From NCBI GenBank assembly GCA_020634215.1, contig JACKCD010000024.1, positions 1 to 64,000 of the forward strand: 64,000 nucleotides of DNA. The letters run 5' to 3'. This stretch comes from Ardenticatenaceae bacterium (GTDB taxonomy: Bacteria > Chloroflexota > Anaerolineae > Promineifilales > Promineifilaceae). This document shows positions 25,012 to 33,626 of this stretch, piece by piece. A model generated the notes under the pieces. That model did no database searches and was not told the origin of the DNA. It saw only the letters and a list, made by a program, of their open reading frames with translations. The translations under genes and the position numbers were made by a program. The stretch's first letter is position 1. The number at the start of each line of letters is the position of its first letter.

Positions 25012-27741
25012 ATGGTTGAACCCCTGCTGCAAACCAAGCTGTATATCCCCATCACCCGCAGCCATCTGGTTGACCGCCCCCAGTTGGTGGTGCGGCTCAA
25101 TGCGGGGCTGAATGGCAAACTCACCCTCGTTTCCGCCCCCGCTGGCTTTGGCAAAACCACCCTTGTTGCCCACTGGGGGCAGCAGCTTGCCGCCGCTGGG
25201 GCGTGGCAGTTTGGTTGGCTGTCGCTTGACGAGAACGACAACGACGTGGGGCGATTTTTTACCTACATTGTGGCAGCGTTGCAGAAGATTAACGGCCGTT
25301 TTGCCCAATCCACCCTCGAACTGTTGCAGCAATCACCAGCCGACAACCTCCACATCATCCTCACCGACCTGCTCAACTCCCTGGCGCAAGCAGAACAAAA
25401 CATCCTGCTGGCACTGGACGATTATTACCAAATCAGCAACCCCGCGATCCACGATGGCCTGCAATTTTTGCTTGACCACGCGCCGCCTAACTTCCATCTG
25501 CTGCTGCTAAGCCGCGCCGATCCGCCGCTGCCCCTGGCAAGATTGCGAATGTATCGCCAGATGACGGAAATCCGCCAGGATGATTTGCGCTTTGCCCCCG
25601 CCGAAGCGGGTCAATTTTTGAACCAGCAGATGGCACTCGGTTTGCCAGAAACGGCCGTTTCTGCCCTGGAACAGCGCACCGAAGGCTGGATCGCTGGCCT
25701 GCAAATGGCCGCCCTTTCCATGCAAGGTCACCGCAACAAAGACCACTTTATCAGCGACTTTACCGGTTCCAACCGCTATATCTTTGACTATCTGACGGAA
25801 GAGGTGTTGGCTGGTTTGTCGCCTGAGATTCAAGATTTTTTGCTACAAACGGCCGTTCTTGACCGACTGTGTGCGCCATTGTGCGATGCGTTATTAGAGA
25901 TTGGTGGTTGGAGATTGGATAACACGCCATCGCCAATCGCCAATCTCCCATCCTCCCAGCAAATTCTCGAACAACTCGAAGCCGCCAACCTCTTCCTGCT
26001 GCCGCTAGACGACGAGCGTCACTGGTACCGTTACCACCAACTGTTTGCCGACCTGCTGCGCCAGCAGTTGCGGCGGGAACGCCCGGCACAAGAAAGCTTG
26101 CTGCATCGTCGCGCCAGCCATTGGTTTGAACAGGCCAACTTCACTGAAGAAGCGATCCAGCACGCGCTGGCAGCGGCTGATTATGAGCGGGCGGCCAGCC
26201 TGGTGGCGCATTACAGCCAATCCTTGGTACAGCATGGCGAGATGAACAAGCTATTGTCGTGGATCGGCCGTTTGCCCGCCGAATGGCGGCACCAGCACCC
26301 CCAGCTTATCCTCAACCACGCCTGGATATTGCTCTTTCGCAGAAGCCCGCAAGAAATGGAAACCATCCTCGCCCACCTGCCAGATGAAGTCGCCCGCAGC
26401 CTCCCCTACGCGGCATATCTGTCTATTCTGTACGGTATTTTAGCCACCCGACGGGGCAACCACGGCGAGGCCATTGCTTTGGCGGAAAAGGCGGAAGCAC
26501 AATTAGCCGCCCTTGAACCCAACCCAACCAATCGCAGTATGCGTGGCGTAAATGCGCTTGTCTTAGCCAATGGCTACCGCCCCCAGGACAGACCACGCGC
26601 CGCCCAGTTTTACCAAATGGCGGCCACCCTCAGCCGTGAATCGGGCAATGTCATCGCCTTCTTGACGGCCGTTCGCGATAGGGGCAATTTGCTATTGGAG
26701 GAGGGGCAACTGCACCGCGCCAGGGCTATTTTTCGGGAAGGGATTCAGTTTGAGCAGCAGCAGGCACATGACGTGGGGACTGAGGGGAGAAAATTGCTGG
26801 CTGCTGCGCCCATTCACGTCTCGCTGGCACAGCTACACTATGAATGGAACCAACTCGATGAGGCCGCTTCCTATCTGAAGGATGCCCTGAGGTTGTTGGT
26901 GCTGGTTGGCCCGGTCAACCAAAGCGAGGGGGTGGTGGCTCTGGCTCGCCTGCATTTGGCGCAAGGAAACCCTGCTGCGGTGTCTCCCCTGTTGGCACAG
27001 CTAGAGGCGTTGCAAGAAGCTGCCAGCAACCAGTTTACGCGCCAACGCTTGGCTGTCGCCATCGCCGAGACGGCTTATGCTTTGTACCAACACACGCCAA
27101 CGGCCGTTTTGCAACAAACTTTAGCGCAGGTGCTGCCTACATTGGGCGATGAACCAACGACCGTTTTGGCACAAGCCCGCCTTTTGTTAGCCCTGGCACG
27201 TCCCGCTGAAGTGATCCCGCCGCTGGAGGCGTTGGCGGCGCAGATGGCAGAAAACGGCTGTCTGGGGCTGCACCTCTCAGCACTCATCCTGCTTTGCCTG
27301 GCGCAGCAGCAAATGGGCGACACAAGCAAGGCACTGCACAGCTTACAGCAAGCTCTTGCCATCGCGGAGCCATCCGGCTATATGCGTCTCTTTGTGGATG
27401 CGGGGGAAGGAATGAGAGGGTTGCTGCAAACGGCCGTTCGTCACAACATCGCCCCCACCTACGCCACCCGCCTCCTCCACCAATTCACCCCCACCACACC
27501 TGCTCCCCTGCTTCCCCTCTCCCCTGCTCCCCCTCTCCCTGAACCACTCAGCTCCCGCGAAACGGAAGTGCTACAGCTCATTGCCCAAGGATTCACCAAC
27601 AAACAGATTGCCCAAAAGTTAATGATTGCCCCCAGCACCGCCAAACGCCACACCGTCAACATATACAACAAGCTAGGCGTTGCCAACCGAGCCGAAGCCA
27701 CCGCCAAAGCGTATGAATTCGGTTTGGTCAATCTGACTTAG
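25012..27741 (+). CDS. MalT-type LuxR-family ATP-dependent transcription regulator
   Basis: The 909-residue STAND regulator has an N-terminal NTPase (LLQTKLYIP, Walker A PAGFGKTT at about 43-50, LALDDYYQI Walker B), a helical TPR-like sensor region and a C-terminal LuxR helix-turn-helix (LSSRETEVLQLIAQGFTNKQ, TAKRHTVNIYNKLGV) from about residue 845. ATP and an inducer are expected to drive oligomerisation and DNA binding. Residues about 293-313 come from an in-frame GAGATTGG hairpin repeat, and the linker before the HTH is a low-complexity proline/leucine stretch. It heads a same-strand cluster of small membrane proteins, which are likely targets. Confidence 0.93.
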   Translation: MVEPLLQTKLYIPITRSHLVDRPQLVVRLNAGLNGKLTLVSAPAGFGKTTLVAHWGQQLAAAGAWQFGWLSLDENDNDVGRFFTYIVAALQKINGRFAQSTLELLQQSPADNLHIILTDLLNSLAQAEQNILLALDDYYQISNPAIHDGLQFLLDHAPPNFHLLLLSRADPPLPLARLRMYRQMTEIRQDDLRFAPAEAGQFLNQQMALGLPETAVSALEQRTEGWIAGLQMAALSMQGHRNKDHFISDFTGSNRYIFDYLTEEVLAGLSPEIQDFLLQTAVLDRLCAPLCDALLEIGGWRLDNTPSPIANLPSSQQILEQLEAANLFLLPLDDERHWYRYHQLFADLLRQQLRRERPAQESLLHRRASHWFEQANFTEEAIQHALAAADYERAASLVAHYSQSLVQHGEMNKLLSWIGRLPAEWRHQHPQLILNHAWILLFRRSPQEMETILAHLPDEVARSLPYAAYLSILYGILATRRGNHGEAIALAEKAEAQLAALEPNPTNRSMRGVNALVLANGYRPQDRPRAAQFYQMAATLSRESGNVIAFLTAVRDRGNLLLEEGQLHRARAIFREGIQFEQQQAHDVGTEGRKLLAAAPIHVSLAQLHYEWNQLDEAASYLKDALRLLVLVGPVNQSEGVVALARLHLAQGNPAAVSPLLAQLEALQEAASNQFTRQRLAVAIAETAYALYQHTPTAVLQQTLAQVLPTLGDEPTTVLAQARLLLALARPAEVIPPLEALAAQMAENGCLGLHLSALILLCLAQQQMGDTSKALHSLQQALAIAEPSGYMRLFVDAGEGMRGLLQTAVRHNIAPTYATRLLHQFTPTTPAPLLPLSPAPPLPEPLSSRETEVLQLIAQGFTNKQIAQKLMIAPSTAKRHTVNIYNKLGVANRAEATAKAYEFGLVNLT
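25891..25951. repeat. GAGATTGG-word hairpin inserted in frame in the MalT-like gene
   Basis: TTATTAGAGATTGGTGGTTG followed by GAGATTGG, a loop, and CGCCAATCGCCAATCTCCCA. It encodes LLEIGGWRLDN and PSPIANLPSS in the regulator reading frame. Confidence 0.8.
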
Positions 27742-27867
27742 CCCACTTCCCCTTCACTTTACACCCTACCTACGGCTCTCACTACACCTTTTGTAGGATG
27801 TGGCTACACCTTAACGGCCGTTATCCTACCTCCATGAAATCATTCAAGGCACAAAGCGAGGTAAACG

Positions 27868-28089
27868 GTGGCCGAACGATACAAAATTGAGCTGCAAAGC
27901 AGCATAGACCACGACTGGTCATCCTGGCTGGGCAATCTCGAACTGGCCCACACCCCAACCGGGCATACCATTCTCACAGGCAATGTCCCCGATCAGGCAG
28001 CCCTGCACGGCCTCTTGGCTCGCATCCGCGATCTCGGCATCGCCATCCTTCTCGTTGTCCGCCTTGAATCAACCGATCGGTTGACTTGA
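27868..28089 (+). CDS. Small conserved-type protein next to the MalT-like regulator
   Basis: The 73-residue soluble protein starts at GTG with GAGG upstream. It has the pattern YKIELQSSIDHDWSSWLGNL, a TGHTILTGNVPDQAALHGLL core and a RIRDLGIAILLV end. I recognise this pattern from short uncharacterised proteins encoded near regulators in Chloroflexota and actinobacteria, but no function is known to me. It may belong to the same transcription unit as the following membrane proteins. Confidence 0.7.
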   Translation: MAERYKIELQSSIDHDWSSWLGNLELAHTPTGHTILTGNVPDQAALHGLLARIRDLGIAILLVVRLESTDRLT

Positions 28090-28187
28090 TAGTCCATCTC
28101 CCGTTCCACATTTTTCCACTGGCTGATGGGTTACGAGAAACGGCCGTTCCGCTATTATCAGTTTAGTTGACAGAAAAGGAAATCAAG

Positions 28188-28634
28188 ATGACGACAAGAA
28201 TCGAAATGACACAATCCATGCAGACCCCACACCACAGACTGCGTAAATTGCTCTGGGTTAGCCCAGTTGCCATGGCCACAGCCACGATTGCCAATCTGGG
28301 TCTTTACGCGCTGGCTGGCGCAATTTTTCCCCAAGTAACCGCCTGGCCTGGGGCAGGCATTGGGCAGATTGTTGGGGCGAACATGGCTTATTTGTTCATA
28401 GGGACAATCATTTTTGCGCTGATAGTCCGCTACTCTACTCATCCAGCCCGTCACTATCAGATTGCTGCCACAGTTGGTCTATTGCTCTCTCTGGGGTTGC
28501 CCATTGCGGCTGGTTTTGGCTATGCGGCACCCGGCGCACCGCCTGCTGATGTCGCTACCGTCATTACCTTGAGCCTGATGCACGTCATTGCTTACGCCAT
28601 CAGCGTCCCGCTGTTTATTCGGCAAGCAGCATGA
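28188..28634 (+). CDS. Four-TM membrane protein, DUF6069-like
   Basis: The 148-residue protein has four hydrophobic segments (LLWVSPVAMATATIANLGLY, MAYLFIGTIIFALIV, a third around VGLLLSLGLPIAAGF, and VITLSLMHVIAYAISVPLFI). The pattern fits DUF6069-type proteins, function unknown. The start at ATG 28188 follows AAAGGAAATCAAG; an upstream in-frame ATG at 28167 lacks a ribosome site. It is part of a run of small membrane proteins after the MalT-like regulator. Confidence 0.72.
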   Translation: MTTRIEMTQSMQTPHHRLRKLLWVSPVAMATATIANLGLYALAGAIFPQVTAWPGAGIGQIVGANMAYLFIGTIIFALIVRYSTHPARHYQIAATVGLLLSLGLPIAAGFGYAAPGAPPADVATVITLSLMHVIAYAISVPLFIRQAA

Positions 28635-28660
28635 TCCACCGATAACTTGATTTTTGTGAA

Positions 28661-28704
28661 GATTAGAGATTGGAGATTAGAGATTCACTAATCTCCAATC
28701 TCTA
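28661..28704. repeat. GAGATTGG-word hairpin
   Basis: GATTAGAGATTGGAGATTAG is followed almost directly by the inverted CTAATCTCCAATCTCTAA. It lies between two membrane-protein genes and ends 10 bp before the next ATG; AAGGA at its end may serve as that gene's ribosome site. Confidence 0.85.
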
Positions 28705-28714
28705 AGGAACCACC

Positions 28715-29419
28715 ATGAACGAATTATTTTGGGTAAGAATCTTTGGTTATTCACTGCTGCCGCTGTTGTTAACGGCCGTTCACATCCTCCTCGACCGCCA
28801 AACCAACACGACCACGCGGCGCATTGAAATTGCCCTCATGTACCTGCTGGCTATCAGCGTTGGAGCCAACGGCATTGGCGGCGCATTCGGCCACCTCTTT
28901 CTCTCTGATCTGGTAGCCGAGGGTATCGGCTGGCCGACGGGCAGCCCCTTTCAGCTAGAAATGGGCTTTGCCAATCTCACCATCGGCATTCTTGGCGTGG
29001 TTGCTATCAGCCGACGTGACGGGTTCCGCACCGCCACCATTCTCGCCACTACCATCATCGGCGTAGGGGCCACGCTTGTTCACCTGCAAGACATTGCTGC
29101 CCACGGCAATTTATCGCCGGGCAACACCATTCAAAACATTAGCAACCTGCTCGATCCAGTGCTGCTCATCGGCTTAAGCTGGTGGGCGGCGCGACTGGCC
29201 GACCCCGACGTAGCTACTGCTGCCTTCCGCCGTTGGCACGCGCAGCAACAGCCAATCATGGGCATGGCCGCCGCTGGCGTAGGCATTGGTTTTGGCGTGG
29301 GCTTTGCCACCGGGGCGCTGTTCTGGGGAACTTTTCTGGGTGCCTTGGCTGGCGTGGGCGTTGGTCTCCTCATGCGGCAACAAATTGTGCGCCAGCAAAA
29401 CCAGTTGGCTCTTGATTAA
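28715..29419 (+). CDS. Multi-TM membrane protein, possibly DUF6790
   Basis: The 234-residue protein has about six or seven hydrophobic segments. The motif GHLFLSDLVAEGIGWPTGSP followed by FQLEMGFANL is distinctive and resembles proteins annotated as DUF6790. The last segment (GMAAAGVGIGFGVGFATGAL) is glycine rich, like a channel or small pore segment. Function unknown. It lies in the membrane-protein run between the DUF6069-like and DUF2306 genes. Confidence 0.7.
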   Translation: MNELFWVRIFGYSLLPLLLTAVHILLDRQTNTTTRRIEIALMYLLAISVGANGIGGAFGHLFLSDLVAEGIGWPTGSPFQLEMGFANLTIGILGVVAISRRDGFRTATILATTIIGVGATLVHLQDIAAHGNLSPGNTIQNISNLLDPVLLIGLSWWAARLADPDVATAAFRRWHAQQQPIMGMAAAGVGIGFGVGFATGALFWGTFLGALAGVGVGLLMRQQIVRQQNQLALD

Positions 29420-29461
29420 TTGGCAGACCAAATACTGATTACTAACCACTGGAGACACAAA

Positions 29462-29959
29462 ATGAGTACATTAGGCTGGGTTCACACCACATTTGGGATT
29501 GTTTCGCTGCTGGCAGGAACGGCCGTTATCTTCCTCAAAAAAGGTGGTCGTTGGCACCGCACCTTCGGCCACATCTACCTGACCAATATGATCGCCCTCA
29601 ACGTGACTGCCCTTTTCATCTACAGGCTTTACGGCCGTTTTGGCCCCTTTCATTGGATGGCACTAGGCAGCCTGTTCACTCTGGCTGCCGCCATGATTCC
29701 GGTTTTTACACGCCGCCCCAAAGGCCTCTGGCTAGAACGTCATGCTATCTTTGTGAGTGGCTCCTACATTGGCCTAGTGGCCGCCACTGCCGCCGAAATT
29801 AGCAGCCGTTTGCCCGGCACCGAAAACATTTTTGGCCCCGTCGTGGCCGGCACCACCATCCTCGTCATTGGTGTTGGTGTCTACTTAATTCGTCGCTATC
29901 TGCCCCAAAGCCTCAGTCAAACTCCGGCACGCTTACGGCAGGCAGCACAAAACTTGTAG
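29462..29959 (+). CDS. DUF2306 membrane protein
   Basis: The 165-residue protein has four membrane segments and the DUF2306 pattern: an N-terminal WVHTTFGIVSLLAGTAVIFL, then KGGRWHRTFGHIYLTNMIAL with conserved histidines, a pattern shared with cytochrome-b-like membrane proteins of unknown function. The start at ATG 29462 is supported by GGAG; a longer frame begins at 29420 without one. It is the third of four small membrane proteins downstream of the regulator. Confidence 0.8.
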   Translation: MSTLGWVHTTFGIVSLLAGTAVIFLKKGGRWHRTFGHIYLTNMIALNVTALFIYRLYGRFGPFHWMALGSLFTLAAAMIPVFTRRPKGLWLERHAIFVSGSYIGLVAATAAEISSRLPGTENIFGPVVAGTTILVIGVGVYLIRRYLPQSLSQTPARLRQAAQNL

Positions 29960-29974
29960 AACAAGGACAAAACT

Positions 29975-30343
29975 ATGGGATCGCATCCACTTAACCTGGC
30001 TTGGCGTTTTTTGCTAGAGCTGCTGTCCTTAGGAGCAATGGGTTACTGGGGCTGGACGCAGCACGGTGAAACAACGCGCTGGCTGTGGGCGATTGGCTTG
30101 CCTGTGGTTGCAGCCGTCCTCTGGGGCATCTTTGCTGTTCCCAATGACCCCAGCCGTTCCGGCCAAGCCCCCATTCCTACCCCCGGCGTGATTCGACTGC
30201 TGTTGGAGCTGGCAGTTTTTGCCACCGCCGCCACGCTCCTCAACCTGAGCCAACGGCCGTTTTTGGTTCTCATTTTAGGCATCATGGTTGTGCTCCACTA
30301 TGCTCTTTCCTACGACCGCATCCTCTGGCTTTGGCGACATTAA
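29975..30343 (+). CDS. YrdB-family (DUF2568) membrane protein
   Basis: The 122-residue protein has four hydrophobic segments with the DUF2568/YrdB pattern: an N-terminal WRFLLELLSLGAMGYWGW, a central VLWGIFAVPNDPSRSG and RLLLELAVFATAA. Function unknown. It is 15 bp after the DUF2306 gene and 28 bp before the CocE-type hydrolase gene, so co-transcription is likely. Confidence 0.85.
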   Translation: MGSHPLNLAWRFLLELLSLGAMGYWGWTQHGETTRWLWAIGLPVVAAVLWGIFAVPNDPSRSGQAPIPTPGVIRLLLELAVFATAATLLNLSQRPFLVLILGIMVVLHYALSYDRILWLWRH

Positions 30344-30371
30344 TCTGGAAAACAGTATCAAAGGTATATCC

Positions 30372-32324
30372 ATGAATATTTCTAGCCAACACAGTGATCA
30401 GTCTCAGCATATGGGGGCACAGGCAATTGGAAAACGGCCGTTTCGCACCTACCTCAAAACAGGTCTACTGGCGGTCATCATGCTGGTTCTGCTGTTCGTC
30501 ACTATCCTGGGTACAAGCTTTGAAGGTGTTGGGGGCAAGTTAACCCCAGCCGGTTACCAACGCAACCAAGCAACCTACATCCCCATGCCCGACGGTGTTC
30601 AGATTGCCGCCGACATTTGGTATCCGGCCGATCTTGCACCCAATCAGCAAGTGCCAACCATCCTCCTTTCAACCCGCTACTGGCGAGTGCAGCAGCCCGG
30701 TTTTGTCAGCCGCGTGCTCATGGGTTTGGGTCTGATCGAAGGCATCAACTACTCTGTGCGCGATGCCTTTAACGAAGCCGGTTATGTCTATGTCCTGATT
30801 GACGCTCGCGGCAGCGGTGCTTCCTCCGGCACCAGAGAACTGGAGTGGTCGCCAGACGAAATAGCCGATATGGGCCATGTCGTTGATTGGATCATCGCCC
30901 AGCCCTGGTCAAATAGCGCAATCGGCGGCTATGGCGTCTCTTATGATGGCAATACGACCGAATTACTAGCCGCCATCAACCATCCCGCCGTCAAAGCCGT
31001 TGCCCCACTCTTTGACCGCTTTGACCCCATCTACAACCTGGCTCGCCCTGGCGGTGTTTTCAACGAGTATTTCATTAGTCAATGGCGCGAAGCCAATGCT
31101 ATTAGAGACAAAGGCCAGCATTGCCCCGACAACCAGCGGTTCAATCTCAACTGTCTCCTGCTCAAAGCACTGGTTGGCCCCTTGAAACCCGTTGACAGTG
31201 ACGCCAATGGGCAACAGCTAAAACAGATTTTAGCCAATCGCCACAATTCGTTTGATGTGTATGAGGCCACGAAGGGATTGACTTATCGTGAAGATGAGTT
31301 TGCTCCTGGGCTAACGGGAACCGACATCAGCCCCTTTGGTCTCCGCCAGGAAGTCGAAAGCTCTGGCATCCCTATGTTTATCCAAATGAGCTGGCACGAT
31401 GCCGCCTCGGTCAACGGCACTTTAAGCCGCTACCTGACCTTTAGCAACCCGCAGCAGGTCATCATCGGCCCCTGGAGTCATGGTGGCGACGAGCACACCG
31501 ACCCCTTTTTAGACCCAGAAACACCAACTGATCCTTCAGAAGAGGCACAGCTTCAAGCCGTCATTCAATTCTTTGACAACTATTTGAAAGGCGAAGCCAC
31601 CACGCCTTTGCAAAGCTCTATTAGCTACTACACCTTAGGCGCGGGCAGTTGGCAAACAACCACAACGTGGCCGCCGCCCGGTGTGGCCGAGCAAAATTGG
31701 TACTTTGCTGCTGATAGAACTTTGGTGAGCAGCCCACCTGCTGGCGCGGCTGGCACGGATGAATATACTGTTGATTTCACAGCCTCAACGGGTGAAGCTA
31801 GCCGCTGGCATACACCGTTAGGGGGAGATGTTGTCTATCCTGACCGCCGCGAGGAAGATGGGAAACTGTTGACCTATACCAGTGCGCCATTAACGGCCGA
31901 TCTCCAAATCACCGGCCATCCTGTCATCAACCTCTACGTTGCCTCAACCGCCACCGACGGAGCCTTCTTTGTCTATCTGGAAGATGTCGCCCCTGACGGA
32001 CGTGTCACCTACATCACTGAGGGGGTTTTGCGGGCACTGCATCGGCAAGAATCAGAGGCCACGCCTCCATTTGTGCCATTTGGCCCCTATCACTCTTTTT
32101 CCGCCGCCGACGGACGGCCGCTTACCCCTGGTGAAGTGACTAAAATTTCGTTCAGCCTCATTCCCACCTCGGTCATCATTAAAGCAGGGCATCAAATTCG
32201 GGTCGCTATTGCCGGGCATGATGCTTCATCATTTGCCCCGATTGCCCAGGAAAGCGAACCAGTGATAACTGTTTACAGAAATGAACTATATTCGTCGGCG
32301 ATTACGTTGCCAATATTGGATTAA
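30372..32324 (+). CDS. CocE/NonD (S15-type) hydrolase with N-terminal membrane anchor
   Basis: The 650-residue protein has one N-terminal membrane segment (TGLLAVIMLVLLFVTILG) and an alpha/beta hydrolase of the X-Pro dipeptidyl peptidase/CocE group: MPDGVQIAADIWYPAD, a YVYVLIDARGSGASSG oxyanion region, the nucleophile elbow GGYGVSYDGN (serine), a late GPWSHGG histidine and the C-terminal jelly-roll (HPVINLYVASTATDG). It probably cleaves acyl or peptide bonds outside the membrane. The start at ATG 30372 has AAAGG upstream; the longer frame overlaps the YrdB gene. The last gene of the MalT-associated run. Confidence 0.88.
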   Translation: MNISSQHSDQSQHMGAQAIGKRPFRTYLKTGLLAVIMLVLLFVTILGTSFEGVGGKLTPAGYQRNQATYIPMPDGVQIAADIWYPADLAPNQQVPTILLSTRYWRVQQPGFVSRVLMGLGLIEGINYSVRDAFNEAGYVYVLIDARGSGASSGTRELEWSPDEIADMGHVVDWIIAQPWSNSAIGGYGVSYDGNTTELLAAINHPAVKAVAPLFDRFDPIYNLARPGGVFNEYFISQWREANAIRDKGQHCPDNQRFNLNCLLLKALVGPLKPVDSDANGQQLKQILANRHNSFDVYEATKGLTYREDEFAPGLTGTDISPFGLRQEVESSGIPMFIQMSWHDAASVNGTLSRYLTFSNPQQVIIGPWSHGGDEHTDPFLDPETPTDPSEEAQLQAVIQFFDNYLKGEATTPLQSSISYYTLGAGSWQTTTTWPPPGVAEQNWYFAADRTLVSSPPAGAAGTDEYTVDFTASTGEASRWHTPLGGDVVYPDRREEDGKLLTYTSAPLTADLQITGHPVINLYVASTATDGAFFVYLEDVAPDGRVTYITEGVLRALHRQESEATPPFVPFGPYHSFSAADGRPLTPGEVTKISFSLIPTSVIIKAGHQIRVAIAGHDASSFAPIAQESEPVITVYRNELYSSAITLPILD

Positions 32325-32330
32325 AGAGTT

Positions 32331-33554
32331 CTACTTTTCCCACAGAGAAACGGTGTCAATGTGGAACGTTTGCGGGCGGGCATCAATCGGCTGAATTTCC
32401 ACCAGTCGGTAGCCCGCCCGGCTTAGATGTTTGCCATCCCGCGCCAGCGTTGCCACGTCGGAACTAACGTAGATGAGGCGCAACGGCCGTTTATCCACCA
32501 CCGCCCTCATCCCTTCCCGCGTCAGCCCGCTGGACGGTGGGTTCACTACCACCACTTGTGGCACCACGTCGAGCACTGGCAGCACCTCTTCCAGCCACCC
32601 TTCATACAGGGAAACATTGTCGAGGTCATCAAGATTAACGGCCGTATCTGCCACCGCATCTTCATTCATCTCAATCGCCACCACCGCCCGCGCCCGCTCA
32701 GCCAAAAACGCCGTCAGCATTCCCACCCCGCTAAACGGCTCCACCACCGTCTCGCTCCCCGTCAGCTTGGCAAAGGCCAGCACGGTGTCTACCACTAACG
32801 CTGCTGCCTCTGGACTAGATGGGAAGTAGCAGCCGGGGGAAACGCGAAACGGCCGTTCTTTCACCACCTTCACAATAAACGGGTCGCCAATCAAAGAAGC
32901 GGCCGTTTTGTCTGGCAGCACGATTGCCACCGACACTGGAAAGTCCGCCTCTAGCTCCGGCGGCTCCACCTCATCCACTTCCAGTGCTGCCAGCACCTCC
33001 TCTTCATCCCCCAACCGCAGCGTCAGCTTGCGTAAGCCAGGCAGTGCCAAATCAATGTCCTGCCACAGTGCCTGCAAACGGGGGTGAATAATATGGCACT
33101 GTTCAATCGAGATCACCCGATGTTCACTGGGCGACCAAAACCCCAGCCCGCCATCATTCACAGGGCTTAACTCCACATCGGCCAAATATTGCCATGCGTT
33201 GGGATGGGGCAGCGTGGGCTGCACCCGCACATTTTTGAGCCCGCCAATCCGCTCAAGCTGGTCACGCACCAATTCCCGCTTTAGTGTCAACTGTCGTTCA
33301 TAGGCAATATGTTGAAAATGGCAGCCGCCGCAGGTGCCAAAATGCTGGCAGCGCGGCGTTATCCGGTCGGGCGAAAGGGTGATAATTTTGTCAATATGCC
33401 CCTCAGCATACCGACCCTTGTCCTTAACCACGCTAATTTGCACTGTTTCGCCGGGAATGCCAAAGGGCACAAACACCAGACCGCCGCTTTTAGGGCGACC
33501 AATAGCCGAACCACCGTGCGCCATTTGTGTTAATTTGATGGTTTGTTGAGGCAT
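32331..33554 (-). CDS. RlmD/TrmA-like RNA m5U methyltransferase homologue lacking the catalytic cysteine
   Basis: The 407-residue protein has an N-terminal TRAM-like domain (VFVPFGIPGETVQISVVKDK), iron-sulfur cysteines (CQHFGTCGGCHFQH plus C in EQCHIIHPR) and a Rossmann methyltransferase domain (ETVVEPFSGVGMLTAFLAE). In RlmD the nucleophile lies in YVSCNPATLARD; here it reads YVSSDVATLARD, with serine 365 in place of cysteine, and the DPPR motif is NPPSSG. It is therefore either inactive, uses another chemistry, or has a different role. The start at ATG 33554 excludes a repeat-derived extension to 33626. Confidence 0.82.
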   Translation of the reverse strand: MPQQTIKLTQMAHGGSAIGRPKSGGLVFVPFGIPGETVQISVVKDKGRYAEGHIDKIITLSPDRITPRCQHFGTCGGCHFQHIAYERQLTLKRELVRDQLERIGGLKNVRVQPTLPHPNAWQYLADVELSPVNDGGLGFWSPSEHRVISIEQCHIIHPRLQALWQDIDLALPGLRKLTLRLGDEEEVLAALEVDEVEPPELEADFPVSVAIVLPDKTAASLIGDPFIVKVVKERPFRVSPGCYFPSSPEAAALVVDTVLAFAKLTGSETVVEPFSGVGMLTAFLAERARAVVAIEMNEDAVADTAVNLDDLDNVSLYEGWLEEVLPVLDVVPQVVVVNPPSSGLTREGMRAVVDKRPLRLIYVSSDVATLARDGKHLSRAGYRLVEIQPIDARPQTFHIDTVSLWEK

Positions 33555-33566
33555 AAAAAATAGAGA

Positions 33567-33625
33567 AAAGAGATTGGGGATTAGAGATTGTGAACCTTCA
33601 TCAATCGCCAATCTCCAATAACCCA
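33567..33625. repeat. GAGATTGG-word hairpin
   Basis: AGATTGGGGATTAGAGATTG, the spacer TGAACCTTCAT and the inverted CAATCGCCAATCTCCAATAA. It lies between the CPBP gene and the RlmD-like gene and would add a spurious repeat-derived N-terminus to the latter if the longest frame were used. Confidence 0.88.
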
Positions 33626-33626
33626 T

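Noticed and set aside
30288..30371. Longer start for the CocE-type hydrolase
   Set aside because: It overlaps the YrdB-family gene by 56 bp and lacks a ribosome site, while ATG 30372 has one.
33555..33626. N-terminal extension of the RlmD-like protein
   Set aside because: The extra residues (GYWRLAIDEGSQSLIPN) are translated GAGATTGG repeat, and the TRAM domain starts just after the internal ATG.
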